This document shows, piece by piece, positions 53,294 to 62,615 of a stretch of DNA of 64,000 nt. The translations under genes and the position numbers were made by a program. The notes beneath the pieces are model-generated. The model saw nothing but the letters and a program-made list of their open reading frames with translations, was not told the origin of the DNA and made no database searches. The DNA lies in contig JACRLC010000039.1 of NCBI GenBank assembly GCA_016235425.1, forward strand, positions 1-64,000, written 5' to 3'. The first letter of the stretch is position 1. Each line of letters begins with the position of its first letter. Source of the DNA: Chloroflexota bacterium. GTDB taxonomy: Bacteria; Chloroflexota; Anaerolineae; Anaerolineales; Villigracilaceae.

Positions 53294-54712
53294 TCAATCC
53301 GCCAAATCGCTCACATCTTCCGCAACGACTTCGGCCTTCACGTAATCCGCGATATTCGGGGCGACCTTCACCGGCTTGACAAATTTATCCACGTACTGCT
53401 TCGTGTCTTTCATCCCAAGAAGCCGGAACAATTTATCGAATTGTTCTTCCCAGGCCGCGCTGAGTTTGGCCTTCGCATCCTCAGGCAGGGCATAAGCCTT
53501 TGCTTTGAACGGCCCAACTGCATTCTTGCGCGCCTTGTAATAGAACTGTTCGTCGGTCATTCCGGGCTTGCGCTCGGAAGCCGAATTGACATCGAGCCAC
53601 GCGTACATCTCCTTGCGTAAATCGGCGGGGATATTATCGTAGAACATGGTCATGAAGTTCGTAGCGAGATGCACTTCAATCGCTTCGTTCTGCACGAACT
53701 GATTGAAGTTCCCCTCCTCAACCGTGGACGCGCCATGTTGCACCGTACCGCCCATGCCATAATCCTTGCGCGCCACGCGGCTCAATTCTCGCAGGGTGTC
53801 GAAGTCAATGCTGACCTTGGCAAGAGAACCATCTGCCAAAACCGTTCCGCCATGTGATGTGCCGGTTTGGATGCTGATCTTGCTCAAGCCTGACTTGCCA
53901 GAAGCAAGTTTCTTCAACTCGGCGCTGTAACCGTCCATGTAAGCGCGCAGTTCAGCTTCGGTGGAGTTGTGCCCGCCCACTTCGCCGATCTCGCCGCCAA
54001 CGGAAATAGCCACGCCTTCAGGTTCGTGTTCGCGAATGAACGCGGACATTTGCGCGGAAAGCTGATAATTCAGCGTCTGTTGCTCGGGGATGGTGGGCTT
54101 ATTAATATCCACAAGCGTGGATGTGTCCACGTCAATGTTGAAGAAGCCCGCGCCGATCGCTTCGACTGTCAGATCGCGAACGGCCTTGAGTTCACCTTCG
54201 GCGTCGGCGGTATATTTCTTGGCAGAGACCTGGAAGTGGTCGCCCTGAATAAAGACGGGGCCGGTGTATCCTTCCGCGATCGCGGCGGCGAGGATATTTG
54301 TCGCGTATTCCGCGGGGCGCTGACCGGTGTAGCCGATCTCGGAACGCGCGATCTCGAAGATAAACGCGCCCGCGTTCATCTTCAGCGCAGAGCGGAACAT
54401 GGCACGCGCGGCATGATAGGACAACGCCCGCAGGTTGAACGCGGGGGTGGTAAAAGTCATTGGAGCATCGCCGCGGCCGCGCGCCATGTAGAGATCGTGA
54501 ATCGAAGAGGGGACGACGCCCAATTCCAAAGCCGCCGAGCGGACGAGATAACGGGACCAGCCAACGGCGTCGCCGGAGCCGAGCGCCGATGTTTCGACCA
54601 GCTTTCCAACGAGAGTCTTGAATTTCGCCGCGTCCGTCACTTTGACGGAAGTTCCATCCACATGCAGGCTGTTTTCGACAAGCCCAAGTAAATCCTTCAG
54701 TGTGTTCGACAT
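53294..54712 (-). CDS. Class II (zinc) fructose-bisphosphate-type aldolase, 472 aa
   Basis: A metal-dependent aldolase. Zinc/substrate motifs: FIQGDHFQVS (first His), EVGGHNSTEAE, QTGTSHGGTV (second His) and GTVQHGASTVE (third His). It is longer than standard FbaA (about 340 aa), with a C-terminal extension of about 100 residues (after FYYKARKNAVGPFK). The N-terminal 60 residues are also atypical. It may act on a bisphosphate or a related sugar; exact substrate uncertain. The ATG at 54712 has AGGAGAG upstream; an earlier in-frame ATG at 54766 is rejected. Confidence 0.85.
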   Translation of the reverse strand: MSNTLKDLLGLVENSLHVDGTSVKVTDAAKFKTLVGKLVETSALGSGDAVGWSRYLVRSAALELGVVPSSIHDLYMARGRGDAPMTFTTPAFNLRALSYHAARAMFRSALKMNAGAFIFEIARSEIGYTGQRPAEYATNILAAAIAEGYTGPVFIQGDHFQVSAKKYTADAEGELKAVRDLTVEAIGAGFFNIDVDTSTLVDINKPTIPEQQTLNYQLSAQMSAFIREHEPEGVAISVGGEIGEVGGHNSTEAELRAYMDGYSAELKKLASGKSGLSKISIQTGTSHGGTVLADGSLAKVSIDFDTLRELSRVARKDYGMGGTVQHGASTVEEGNFNQFVQNEAIEVHLATNFMTMFYDNIPADLRKEMYAWLDVNSASERKPGMTDEQFYYKARKNAVGPFKAKAYALPEDAKAKLSAAWEEQFDKLFRLLGMKDTKQYVDKFVKPVKVAPNIADYVKAEVVAEDVSDLAD

Positions 54713-54858
54713 ACTTGCTCTCCTGATTAAAATGATGATTTGATTATAACTGGATTTGAATGGCATGAGAGATTTTCAAAATTTTTGAACGGGCAGTATA
54801 ATGGAACAGCCGCGAGGCTTTTTGATATAACTCTCGTATATTACGGCAGGAGGCACAA

Positions 54859-55383
54859 ATGACCGATTTCTTTCAGAAAGTGACCAGCCAGGTGGACCCG
54901 TTCAAAAAGTTGATTGGGTTCATCCCCGGGTTCAGCGGATACGTTGAACGCCAGAACCGCCGCGATGCAGATAAACTCGTCCGCGATACTGTTGCGCTCC
55001 GCTTCGAGGAACAATGGAAGCGCGTTTCACAATTGCAAACCGATCTCGTCAGCAATGGCATGATCCAGTATGTGGACGATTTGGAGAAAGCCGCCATCCA
55101 ACTGCGAACATTTATTGACCGCATCACCATGGCCGCGCGCGGCTATTCCGGTCTCTTCGATGCGGTAAAGATCAACGAGAATGAACTTCAGGCGTTGTAC
55201 CAATATGACCTCGCGTTCTTCGATCTTGCAGAACAAGTGAAGGGCGCAGTGGATAACGTGGAAGCAAGCCTCGCGGATGAAACCGCCCTGCCCGCCGCGA
55301 TCCGCAACCTCACGGGCCTTGCGCGTCTCGCGACCGAAACCTTCGACCGCCGCTCCGAAGCATTCACCGGAAGCGGAAAGTAA
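54859..55383 (+). CDS. Conserved helical protein of unknown function, 174 aa
   Basis: Almost entirely alpha-helical, with heptad-like spacing in the middle (FEEQWKRVSQLQTDLVSNG and DLEKAAIQLRTFIDRI), and without signal peptide or transmembrane segment. A G-F-x-P-G-F-S-G-Y motif near residue 22 precedes the helices. GGAGG is 6 bp before the ATG. I do not recognise a family. It is divergent from the aldolase gene and followed by a dispersed repeat. Confidence 0.65.
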   Translation: MTDFFQKVTSQVDPFKKLIGFIPGFSGYVERQNRRDADKLVRDTVALRFEEQWKRVSQLQTDLVSNGMIQYVDDLEKAAIQLRTFIDRITMAARGYSGLFDAVKINENELQALYQYDLAFFDLAEQVKGAVDNVEASLADETALPAAIRNLTGLARLATETFDRRSEAFTGSGK

Positions 55384-55387
55384 AAAC

Positions 55388-55512
55388 GACACGTCATTGC
55401 GAGCCGTTCGCTGGCGAAGCAATCCCCAATTAAACGGTAAAAAATCCAGCGAGTAGATTCCACCGATAAACTGGAGATTGCTTCGTCGCTCCGCTTCTCG
55501 CAATGACATGAC
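55388..55512. repeat. Dispersed inverted repeat (gtcattgcgag...ctcgcaatgac)
   Basis: The outer arms cgtcattgcgag and ctcgcaatgac are complementary, with a second pair gaagcaatc/gattgcttc inside. It fills the spacer between the helical protein and the hydroxylase genes. Repeats of this type occur in many unrelated bacteria. Confidence 0.65.
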
Positions 55513-55518
55513 AACCTT

Positions 55519-56961
55519 ATGTGGCACAATTACATAAACGCATCATCCACTGATGAAGTCGTAAAAATACTCGCAGAAAAAGGGGCAGGCGCGCGTGTTG
55601 TAGCAGGGGCCACCGACCTCATCCTCGAACTCGAACGCGGCATCCGCAAGGGCATTGAAACCCTCATTGACGTGACGCGCATTCCCAACCTCGATCAGAT
55701 CATCCTCGACGAAGACGACACCATTCACCTCGGCCCGCTCGTCACACACAATCACTGTGCCGCGTCCAAGTTGATCCGCGAACGCGCCTACCCGCTGGCT
55801 CGCGCCGCGTGGGAAGTGGGCGCGCCGCAAATCCGCAACCGCGGCACCATCGCGGGCAACCTCATCACCGCCTCGCCCGCCAACGACACCATCACGCCGC
55901 TCATGGCCCTTCGTGCCAGCGTCACACTTCTCTCGGCGCGCGGCGAACGAACCGTTCCCCTTCAAGAGTTTTATACGGGCGTCCGCAAAACCGTCATGCA
56001 AGCGGACGAGATGCTCGTGGATATTTCTTTTCCTGCTTTGACTTCCACACAACGCGGCACTTTCGTTAAACTGGCATTACGCCGCGCCCAGGCCATTTCC
56101 GTTGTAAACACAGCGGTCATTCTGGATATCAAAGAGGATACCGTTAAATCAGCAGTCATCACCCTCGGCTCCGTCGCCCCTACGATCATCCACGCGGCAG
56201 AAGCAGAGACATTCCTCGCGAAGAAAAAACTTAGCAACAAGAACATCGCCAAAGCCGCCGAATTGACCCGCGACGAGTCCCGTCCAATTGACGACATCCG
56301 CGGCTCCGCGGCTTATCGCAGAGAAATGGTTCGCGTCTGCACCCAGCGCGCGTTGCGGGCAATCCGCGATGAGAGCGAACAGGAAGGGATGCCGAAAGAA
56401 CCGATTCTATTGCGGGGTAAAGAATTAAAGGCTGAAGACGGGAGAATGAAGAATGAATTCTTCCCTGACCAGCCGATTGAAACGATCATTAACGGGAAGA
56501 AATATTCTTTCAAAACCGGACACAACAAAACCCTGCTTCGTCTCTTGCGCGAAGAAGGCGCGTTGACCGGCACAAAAGAAGGTTGCGCGGAAGGCGAATG
56601 CGGCGCGTGTACCGTTTTTCTGGATGGCAACGCCGTGATGGCGTGCCTGGTCCCTGCGCCGCGCGCACACGGCGCGGAAATTATCACCGTGGAAGGCCTC
56701 GCTTCTCCTCTCCCTTCGGGAGAGGGGCCGGGGGTGAGGGAAAAATTACACGCCGTTCAGGAAGCGTTCATTCAAGACGGCGCGGTGCAATGCGGATACT
56801 GCACACCCGGGTTCATCATGTCCGCCGCGAAACTGTTGGAGGAGAAGGCCAACCCAACACGGAATGAAATCGAGCAGGCCATTACAGGTAACCTTTGCCG
56901 CTGTACCGGTTATTACAAGATCGTGCAGGCAATTGAAGACGCATCGAAAATAAAAGTCTGA
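55519..56961 (+). CDS. Molybdenum hydroxylase FAD-binding and 2Fe-2S subunit fusion, 480 aa
   Basis: The two electron-transfer modules of a xanthine-dehydrogenase-type enzyme in one chain. The N-terminal FAD domain (residues 1 to about 270) has [16 protein letters not shown] and [20 protein letters not shown]. The C-terminal part (about 310-480) has two 2Fe-2S clusters, [21 protein letters not shown] and [10 protein letters not shown] with [10 protein letters not shown]. In most relatives these are separate subunits. A palindromic repeat (56703-56740) adds [13 protein letters not shown] between the two cluster domains, in frame. It pairs with the Mo subunit at 57400. Confidence 0.93.
   Translation: MWHNYINASSTDEVVKILAEKGAGARVVAGATDLILELERGIRKGIETLIDVTRIPNLDQIILDEDDTIHLGPLVTHNHCAASKLIRERAYPLARAAWEVGAPQIRNRGTIAGNLITASPANDTITPLMALRASVTLLSARGERTVPLQEFYTGVRKTVMQADEMLVDISFPALTSTQRGTFVKLALRRAQAISVVNTAVILDIKEDTVKSAVITLGSVAPTIIHAAEAETFLAKKKLSNKNIAKAAELTRDESRPIDDIRGSAAYRREMVRVCTQRALRAIRDESEQEGMPKEPILLRGKELKAEDGRMKNEFFPDQPIETIINGKKYSFKTGHNKTLLRLLREEGALTGTKEGCAEGECGACTVFLDGNAVMACLVPAPRAHGAEIITVEGLASPLPSGEGPGVREKLHAVQEAFIQDGAVQCGYCTPGFIMSAAKLLEEKANPTRNEIEQAITGNLCRCTGYYKIVQAIEDASKIKV
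56703..56740. repeat. Palindromic element inside the FAD/2Fe-2S gene
   Basis: Core tctcctctcccttcgggaga followed by ggggccgggggtgaggg. It is the same family as 48003-48042, read in the frame giving [13 protein letters not shown]. Confidence 0.8.
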
Positions 56962-56971
56962 GAGGTGCCCA

Positions 56972-57394
56972 ATGACAAAATACACGTCGGTTCAAAAGCG
57001 TGAACAGCCGGTAAAAACCAGGCAGGTTCACCCCGTTTGGCGCGGGATCGGATGCCTGTTCACGATTCTGATCCCCATCATTTCATTTGCCGCATCCATG
57101 CTGATCGTGGAATATGGAGTGGAGAACAAGTGGTTGATCCCATACCAGCTTCTCGGCAACCCACAGCTTCCGACCTTTATTTATAAATCAGCCGTGCTGG
57201 TCCAGATCGTTGGCCCCATCGCAGGCTGGACCAATTTCTATGCCATTCTTGTAATTGCCATTTTTCTAATGATCGCATTGGGCGGCCTGTTAGCCATTGT
57301 AAACGCCATCGTTTATCAGGTCGCAGGTCCGCCGCGCTGGGGGCCGCAGGATGTGCCCCCGCCAAAAATCAAAGCCAAACGATATAAAAGATAG
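56972..57394 (+). CDS. Small membrane protein within the hydroxylase operon, 140 aa
   Basis: Two hydrophobic segments are clear (IGCLFTILIPIISFAASML and FYAILVIAIFLMIALGGLL), with a basic, Pro-rich C-terminus (PPPKIKAKRYKR). It has no recognised domain. It lies between the FAD/2Fe-2S and Mo subunits, 10 and 5 bp from them, so it is surely cotranscribed. A membrane anchor or quinone-side partner for the complex is conceivable but unproved. Confidence 0.7.
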   Translation: MTKYTSVQKREQPVKTRQVHPVWRGIGCLFTILIPIISFAASMLIVEYGVENKWLIPYQLLGNPQLPTFIYKSAVLVQIVGPIAGWTNFYAILVIAIFLMIALGGLLAIVNAIVYQVAGPPRWGPQDVPPPKIKAKRYKR

Positions 57395-57399
57395 GAACC

Positions 57400-59628
57400 A
57401 TGGCTTCACAAAATATCGGCCAGTCCATTCCTCGTATTGACGCCCGAAGCAAGGTCACAGGCCAGGCGCCCTATCCTGGCGATCTCGCCATGAAGGGCAT
57501 GTTACACATGAAAGTCCTCTTCGCCGAGCGCCCGCACGCACGCGTGAAGAGCGTTGACACCAGCCAGGCCGAAGCCGCGCCCGGTGTCGTTGCGGTGTAC
57601 ACCGCGAAAGATGTGCCGGTCAACGAATACGGTCTGCAAATCCCCGACCAACCCGTATTATGCGGGCCCACCCTCACCTCTCCCTCAGGGAGAGGGGATG
57701 GGGTGAGGGCAGACATTGTCCGCTTCGTGGGAGATCAAATCGCAGTCGTGGCAGCCCAGACCGAGGTCCAGGCAGACGCGGCGGTGAAGTTGATCCGCGT
57801 GGAATATGAGGACTTGCCGATCTTATCGGACCCGGTCACTGCCATGAAAGCCGATGCGCCGATCCTCCACCCGGACAGAGGCGATTCGAACGTTTGTGTC
57901 CACTACAAGATCCGCAAAGGGGACGTGGAAGACGCCTTCGCAAAAGCGGACGTGATCGTCGAGAGCGAATATCACACGCCCGTCCAGGAACATGCCTATC
58001 TCCAGCCTGAAGCTGGCTTATCCTACATTGATGAGGATGGACGCGTCACCATCGCTTCCGGCGGCCAGTGGACTCACGCAGACCGCGCCGGGATCGCGCA
58101 CGCACTTGGCCTGCCCGAAGAAATGGTTCGCGTTGTATACCCGGCCATCGGCGGTGCGTTCGGCGGACGCGAAGACCTTTCGGTTCAGATCGTGCTTGCA
58201 CTGGCAACATGGAAATTACAGCGCCCCGTCAAGATCATCTGGTCGCGCCGCGAATCAATTATCGGTCATGGCAAGCGGCATCCCGTCACTCTCAAGGCGA
58301 AATGGGGCGCAACCAAAGACGGCAAATTGATCGCCGCAGAAAACGAGATCATTGGCGACGGCGGCGCTTACATGTACACATCCAACAAGGTGTTGGGAAA
58401 TTCGGCCATCACATCAACAGGCCCGTATTTCATCCCGAACGTAAAAACCGATGTGTACGGCGTCTACACCAACAACGTCCCTGGCGCGGCCTTCCGCGGA
58501 TTCGGCGCACCGCAAGCCTTGTACATGGCTGAATTACAGGTGAACAAACTGGCCGAAAAACTTGGCATGGACCCGGTCGAGTTCCGCCTGAAAAATGCCC
58601 TGCGCGACGGTGACACGATGGGCGTTGGCACACCAGCTCCAAATCCATGCAGTGTTGTGGAAGTCGTTGAGGCCGCGCGCGATAAATTTGGATGGAAGAA
58701 AAAACGCAGACCGAAGGCCGCAGGCCGAGGAGGCGCGAAAAACGGCCTGCCGCCCATTGTCCGCGGTCGAGGGTTTGCCGCAGGCTTTAAAAACGTCGGC
58801 TTCTCCTTTGGCTATCAGGAAAACTGCTGGGCAAAGGTTGAAATCCACGGAAATGGAAAAATCGAACACGTGGTGCTTCATCACGCAAGTGCAGAAGTGG
58901 GACAGGGCACGCATACTGTGATGATCCAGATGGCCGCGCAGGCGCTCGATGTACCGACGAATATCGTCGAGCTAAAAACATCGGATTCTGCGACCCAGGG
59001 AAATCCCGGCTCCGTTTCCGCTTCACGCATGACCTTCATGGCGGGCAACGCCATCAAAGGCGCGGCAGAGGCGGCGCTGGCAAAATGGGAGGCAGAGGAA
59101 CGTCCCGCCATTGCCGAGTTCAAATATCTTGCGCCGCGCACCACCCACATGGATGAAGAGACCGGCTTTTCCACGCCTAATTTCGCTTATGCATATTCCG
59201 CACAGGCTGTAGAAGTGGAAGTGGATACCGAGACTGGACACGTACGCGTCCTGCGGGTGGTCGCCGCGGATGATGTGGGCAAGGCGATCAACCCCGATCT
59301 GGTCATCGGCCAGGTGGAGGGCGGCGTGGTACAGGCGCATGGATACGCCGTCACCGAAAACTTCATCACCAAAGATGGCCGCGTGCTGACCGATCAATTC
59401 AGCAACTACCTGCTTCCCACCATTTTGGATATTCCCGAAAAAGTGGAAACGGTCCTCGTCGAAGTGCCTGATCCCAACGGGCCGTGGGGTGCGCGCGGCG
59501 TGGGCGAGTTACCCTTCCTGCCCTACGCGCCCGCCGTCGCCGCCGCAATCCACGATGCGACGGGTGTGTGGATCAACGAGTTCCCATTCACCCCGGAACG
59601 CGTCCTGCGCGCGCTGGGAAAAATATAA
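57400..59628 (+). CDS. Molybdenum hydroxylase large (Mo-binding) subunit, 742 aa
   Basis: The catalytic chain of a xanthine-dehydrogenase/CoxL-type enzyme that oxidises a heterocycle or aldehyde. The aldehyde-oxidase hammerhead start is IPRIDARSKVTGQAPYPGD. Cofactor motifs are AIGGAFGGREDLSVQ and FRGFGAPQALYMAE, with LHHASAEVGQGTHTV further on; the active-site Glu lies in GARGVGELPFLPYAP. There is no AYxCSFR-type CO dehydrogenase loop. Near residues 90-104 a repeat (57669-57709) inserts TSPSGRGDGV in frame. With YqeB downstream, a selenium-dependent form is suggested. Confidence 0.92.
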   Translation: MASQNIGQSIPRIDARSKVTGQAPYPGDLAMKGMLHMKVLFAERPHARVKSVDTSQAEAAPGVVAVYTAKDVPVNEYGLQIPDQPVLCGPTLTSPSGRGDGVRADIVRFVGDQIAVVAAQTEVQADAAVKLIRVEYEDLPILSDPVTAMKADAPILHPDRGDSNVCVHYKIRKGDVEDAFAKADVIVESEYHTPVQEHAYLQPEAGLSYIDEDGRVTIASGGQWTHADRAGIAHALGLPEEMVRVVYPAIGGAFGGREDLSVQIVLALATWKLQRPVKIIWSRRESIIGHGKRHPVTLKAKWGATKDGKLIAAENEIIGDGGAYMYTSNKVLGNSAITSTGPYFIPNVKTDVYGVYTNNVPGAAFRGFGAPQALYMAELQVNKLAEKLGMDPVEFRLKNALRDGDTMGVGTPAPNPCSVVEVVEAARDKFGWKKKRRPKAAGRGGAKNGLPPIVRGRGFAAGFKNVGFSFGYQENCWAKVEIHGNGKIEHVVLHHASAEVGQGTHTVMIQMAAQALDVPTNIVELKTSDSATQGNPGSVSASRMTFMAGNAIKGAAEAALAKWEAEERPAIAEFKYLAPRTTHMDEETGFSTPNFAYAYSAQAVEVEVDTETGHVRVLRVVAADDVGKAINPDLVIGQVEGGVVQAHGYAVTENFITKDGRVLTDQFSNYLLPTILDIPEKVETVLVEVPDPNGPWGARGVGELPFLPYAPAVAAAIHDATGVWINEFPFTPERVLRALGKI
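57669..57709. repeat. Palindromic element inside the Mo-subunit gene
   Basis: Arms ccctcacctctccct and agggagaggggatgggg with a trailing tgagggc. It is the same family as 37225, 48003 and 56703, here in its longer symmetric form. Confidence 0.78.
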
Positions 59629-59631
59629 CCG

Positions 59632-59703
59632 GTTAACCGCGAAGACCGCGAAGGCGCTGAAAAAAGCAGTTTCGCTTTGCGGTCTTCACGTGCTTCGCGG
59701 TTC
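59632..59703. repeat. Dispersed inverted repeat after the Mo-subunit gene
   Basis: Starts aaccgcgaagaccgcgaagg and ends cacgtgcttcgcggttc. It is related to 50385-50462. Confidence 0.6.
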
Positions 59704-59706
59704 AAA

Positions 59707-60615
59707 ATGACTTTTCCATATCTCGGCGAAACCAAAGATTTAAACGAAACCGCGCGCAGGGATGCAAGCTCCGGCGCGTTCATTTCGCTTCCCAGTGGCG
59801 TGACACATTACGAACTCTGCGATCATCCGCGCGCTGAACCTGCCGAAGCGGTAAGGGACATTGTTCTCATCCACGGATTCTCCGTTCCGTACTTCATCTT
59901 CGATCCCTCATTTGAATTTCTCACGCAAGCAGGCTTTCGCGTCTTGCGTTATGATTTGTTCGGGCGCGGCTGGTCAGACAGGCCGCGCGTGAAATACGAT
60001 ATTCACTTGTTCGTTAAACAGCTTGCAGACCTGCTCGATGCCTTGCAAATGGATAAGGTCAATTTGGTTGGACTATCCATGGGCGGCGCGATATCCGTCG
60101 CATTCGTTGACCGATACCCGGAGCGCGTCGAAAAGCACGTGCTGATCGATCCTGCGGGAGCAAGAGCAATCAAACTTCCGCTCGTTCTCAAAGCGGCGAA
60201 ACTGCCTTTAATCGGCGAACTGGCCCTCGGTCTGTTTGGAAGCGAGGGGCTGGTTAAAGGGATTGCATCTGATTTGTTCGATCCTGCCCTGGTGGCGGAG
60301 TTCCAGTCAAGGTACAGAATCCAGATGCAATTTAAGGGTTTCAAGCGGGCAATTTTGTCCACGATGAGGAACGGCATGTTGGAGCCGTTTTATGAAACTT
60401 ACCGGCGCGTCGGCAGGCTCGGAAAACAGACGCTGTTGATCTTTGGGCAAAACGACACCACCGTGCCATTCGAGCACAGCAGGGATATTCTGGCAGCCAT
60501 CCCGCACGCCGAATTTCATGCCATCGAAAACTGCGGACACATCCCGCATTACGAAAAGCCGGAGATCGTCAATCCGATTTTGAAAAGATTCCTGGAAGCA
60601 AATGCAGGAAATTGA
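59707..60615 (+). CDS. Alpha/beta hydrolase, 302 aa
   Basis: A serine hydrolase fold with nucleophile Ser in VGLSMGGAIS, oxyanion region VLIHGFSVPYFIFD, acid in LLIFGQNDTTVP and His in IENCGHIPHYEKP. There is no signal peptide. Possible activities are lyase or esterase of the epoxide/MhpC type; the substrate is unknown. The ATG at 59707 is the first start after the repeat; an upstream in-frame start at 59677 lies in the repeat. Confidence 0.9.
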   Translation: MTFPYLGETKDLNETARRDASSGAFISLPSGVTHYELCDHPRAEPAEAVRDIVLIHGFSVPYFIFDPSFEFLTQAGFRVLRYDLFGRGWSDRPRVKYDIHLFVKQLADLLDALQMDKVNLVGLSMGGAISVAFVDRYPERVEKHVLIDPAGARAIKLPLVLKAAKLPLIGELALGLFGSEGLVKGIASDLFDPALVAEFQSRYRIQMQFKGFKRAILSTMRNGMLEPFYETYRRVGRLGKQTLLIFGQNDTTVPFEHSRDILAAIPHAEFHAIENCGHIPHYEKPEIVNPILKRFLEANAGN

Positions 60616-60657
60616 GATACTTTGCCAGCCCGCGTGTGACAAAATTCAAGCAATCCC

Positions 60658-61377
60658 ATGGTTCAAAAATTACTCATCCGTTTTGCAAGCAACAAATACC
60701 GCATCACCATCTTTGTGCTGTTGGCAGGCGCATCCATCCTTTCGCTTGGGACGCTGCGTTTGCGCTACGCGTTCACTGAAGAATTGAAGTATGCTTTCCT
60801 GATCTGGAATTTATTCCTGGCATGGATTCCATTTGGCATCGCATATTTCACATACACACTGACCATCAAACGCACGTGGCTGTATTTCCTGATTCCGTTT
60901 GCGGCTTTTATCTGGCTGATTTTCTTTCCGAACGCGCCATATATTTTGACAGACTTCCAGCATTTGAAAGGCGCGGGAAAAGACATTCCCGTTTGGTACG
61001 ATGTACTGGTGTTCATCTGGTTTTCATGGACAGGGCTTTTACTTGGGATCGTCTCGCTCTTTTTGATGCAGGAGATCGTCCGGCGCGAGTTTGGACGCTG
61101 GGTGGGTTGGGGATTCGTGGTGCTGGTGACAGGGTTGAGCAGTGTGGGCATTTACATGGGCAGGTTTCTGCGCTGGAATTCGTGGGATATTTTGCGTGAC
61201 CCGAAAGGCATCGCACTTTTCACCATCCAGCGCGCACAGGCGCCGAGTATGCAATCCATTATTTTTACGGTATTATTCGCGGCCTTCTTTCTTTTCCTGT
61301 ACATCACAATGTATGCCTTTGGGCATCTTTTGCTGGAAAGACAGGCGAATGAGAAGAAGATGGAGCCTTCCAAATGA
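60658..61377 (+). CDS. DUF1361 membrane protein, copy 1, 239 aa
   Basis: About six hydrophobic segments, with the DUF1361 signature IWNLFLAWIPFGIAYFTY and FAAFIWLIFFPNAPYILTD, then GRFLRWNSWDI. Function unknown. A paralogue lies at 61866 with the DinB gene between. Its stop overlaps the DinB start by 4 bp. Confidence 0.9.
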   Translation: MVQKLLIRFASNKYRITIFVLLAGASILSLGTLRLRYAFTEELKYAFLIWNLFLAWIPFGIAYFTYTLTIKRTWLYFLIPFAAFIWLIFFPNAPYILTDFQHLKGAGKDIPVWYDVLVFIWFSWTGLLLGIVSLFLMQEIVRREFGRWVGWGFVVLVTGLSSVGIYMGRFLRWNSWDILRDPKGIALFTIQRAQAPSMQSIIFTVLFAAFFLFLYITMYAFGHLLLERQANEKKMEPSK

Positions 61378-61865
61378 ACAAAAACGACATTCAACTTCTT
61401 TACAAGTACAACGCTTGGGCAAATGCCCGCATTCTCAATGCCGCGTCAAACGTGACCAGGGAACAGTTCCTCGCGCCCGCGGCATTTCCGCACGGTGGAT
61501 TGCGCGGCACACTGACCCATGCCCTGTTCGCCGAATGGCTCTGGCGCAAACGCTGGGAAGGTGATTCGCCCACCCAGTTCATCAAGCCGGAAGAGTTTCC
61601 AACCTTCGAATCCCTGTGTGTCCGCTGGCAGGAGGAAGAGCGGAAACTATCGGCCTTCATCGAGAATCTTGCAGACGAAAAATTGAACAGCGTTATCGAA
61701 TACAAAACGACCTCCGGCAAACCAATGCACGAAATTCTGTGGAAAATGATGGCACACGTTGTCAATCACGGCACGCAACATCGCAGTGAAGCCGCGGCCC
61801 TGCTCACAGATTTCGGCCGCTCGCCCGGCGATATTGACTTGATCGTTTTTCTGCGAGAGATGTAA
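61374..61865 (+). CDS. DinB family protein, 163 aa
   Basis: A four-helix DinB/YfiT-type metal-binding protein: LYKYNAWANARIL at the start, GTLTHALFAEWLW with the first metal His, and VNHGTQHRSEAAALLTD with the H-x-x-x-H pair. Such proteins often act as thiol-dependent S-transferases. It is sandwiched without gaps between two DUF1361 genes, so the three are probably one transcript. Confidence 0.9.
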   Translation: MNKNDIQLLYKYNAWANARILNAASNVTREQFLAPAAFPHGGLRGTLTHALFAEWLWRKRWEGDSPTQFIKPEEFPTFESLCVRWQEEERKLSAFIENLADEKLNSVIEYKTTSGKPMHEILWKMMAHVVNHGTQHRSEAAALLTDFGRSPGDIDLIVFLREM

Positions 61866-62615
61866 ATGATCAACAAACTAAAAAACTTTTTTCACCGCAA
61901 CAGACACAGCATCGCTGTTTTTGTCCTGCTCAACGCCGCGTGCGCGGTGTGCATCATGCTCGTCGCGGCACGCGTGGCATACAGCGACTCGCGCCGTCAC
62001 ACCGGGTTGATCTGGAACCTGTTCCTTGCGTGGATTCCTTTCATGCTGGCTTACTTCGCGCACGCTTTTTCGTGGAGACGGGTTTTGCTGTACCTGATCA
62101 TCCCCATCGTTGCCTTCCTGTGGCTGATCTTCTTTCCCAACGCGCCGTACATGCTCACCGACCTGCAAGACCTCACCCGCGGCACGAGCGGTGCGCCGCT
62201 ATGGTATGACGTGCTCATCGTCGTGTGGTGCTCATGGACGGGGATGCTGCTCGGCGTGATCTCGCTCTATCTGATGCAGGATATTGTCTTCCGCTCCTTT
62301 GGCCGCGCCGCAGGCTGGATCTTCGTCTTCGCCATCTCGGGCTTGAGCAGTTTCGGGATTTACATTGGCCGCTTTGTCCGCCTCAATTCGTGGGACATTT
62401 TGCAGGATCCCGCGGAGACCGCCATGGAAATCCTTGGACTCGTGATCGATCCAAGCATGCGTCTCGCGGCATTCACTTTGCTTTACACATTCTTCTTCCT
62501 GTTCGTTTTCCTCCTGCTCTACTCGTTCAGCCACATGCTGCGCGAACACAATTCCAACGCGCAGGAATCCCGCGAACAGGTCGTCTCCATTCAGCCATCC
62601 AATGCTAGAAAATAA
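61866..62615 (+). CDS. DUF1361 membrane protein, copy 2, 249 aa
   Basis: Paralogue of copy 1, with RHTGLIWNLFLAWIPFMLAY, IVAFLWLIFFPNAPYMLTDL, FGIYIGRFVRLNSWDILQDP and about six hydrophobic segments. It starts directly after the DinB stop and overlaps the YqeB-like gene by 14 bp. Divergence at both ends suggests an old duplication rather than a recent copy. Confidence 0.9.
   Translation: MINKLKNFFHRNRHSIAVFVLLNAACAVCIMLVAARVAYSDSRRHTGLIWNLFLAWIPFMLAYFAHAFSWRRVLLYLIIPIVAFLWLIFFPNAPYMLTDLQDLTRGTSGAPLWYDVLIVVWCSWTGMLLGVISLYLMQDIVFRSFGRAAGWIFVFAISGLSSFGIYIGRFVRLNSWDILQDPAETAMEILGLVIDPSMRLAAFTLLYTFFFLFVFLLLYSFSHMLREHNSNAQESREQVVSIQPSNARK

Noticed and set aside
53969-54691. Plus-strand frame of 240 codons opposite the class II aldolase
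   Set aside because: Arg/Gly/Asp-rich antisense composition without domains; the aldolase motifs on the minus strand are clear.
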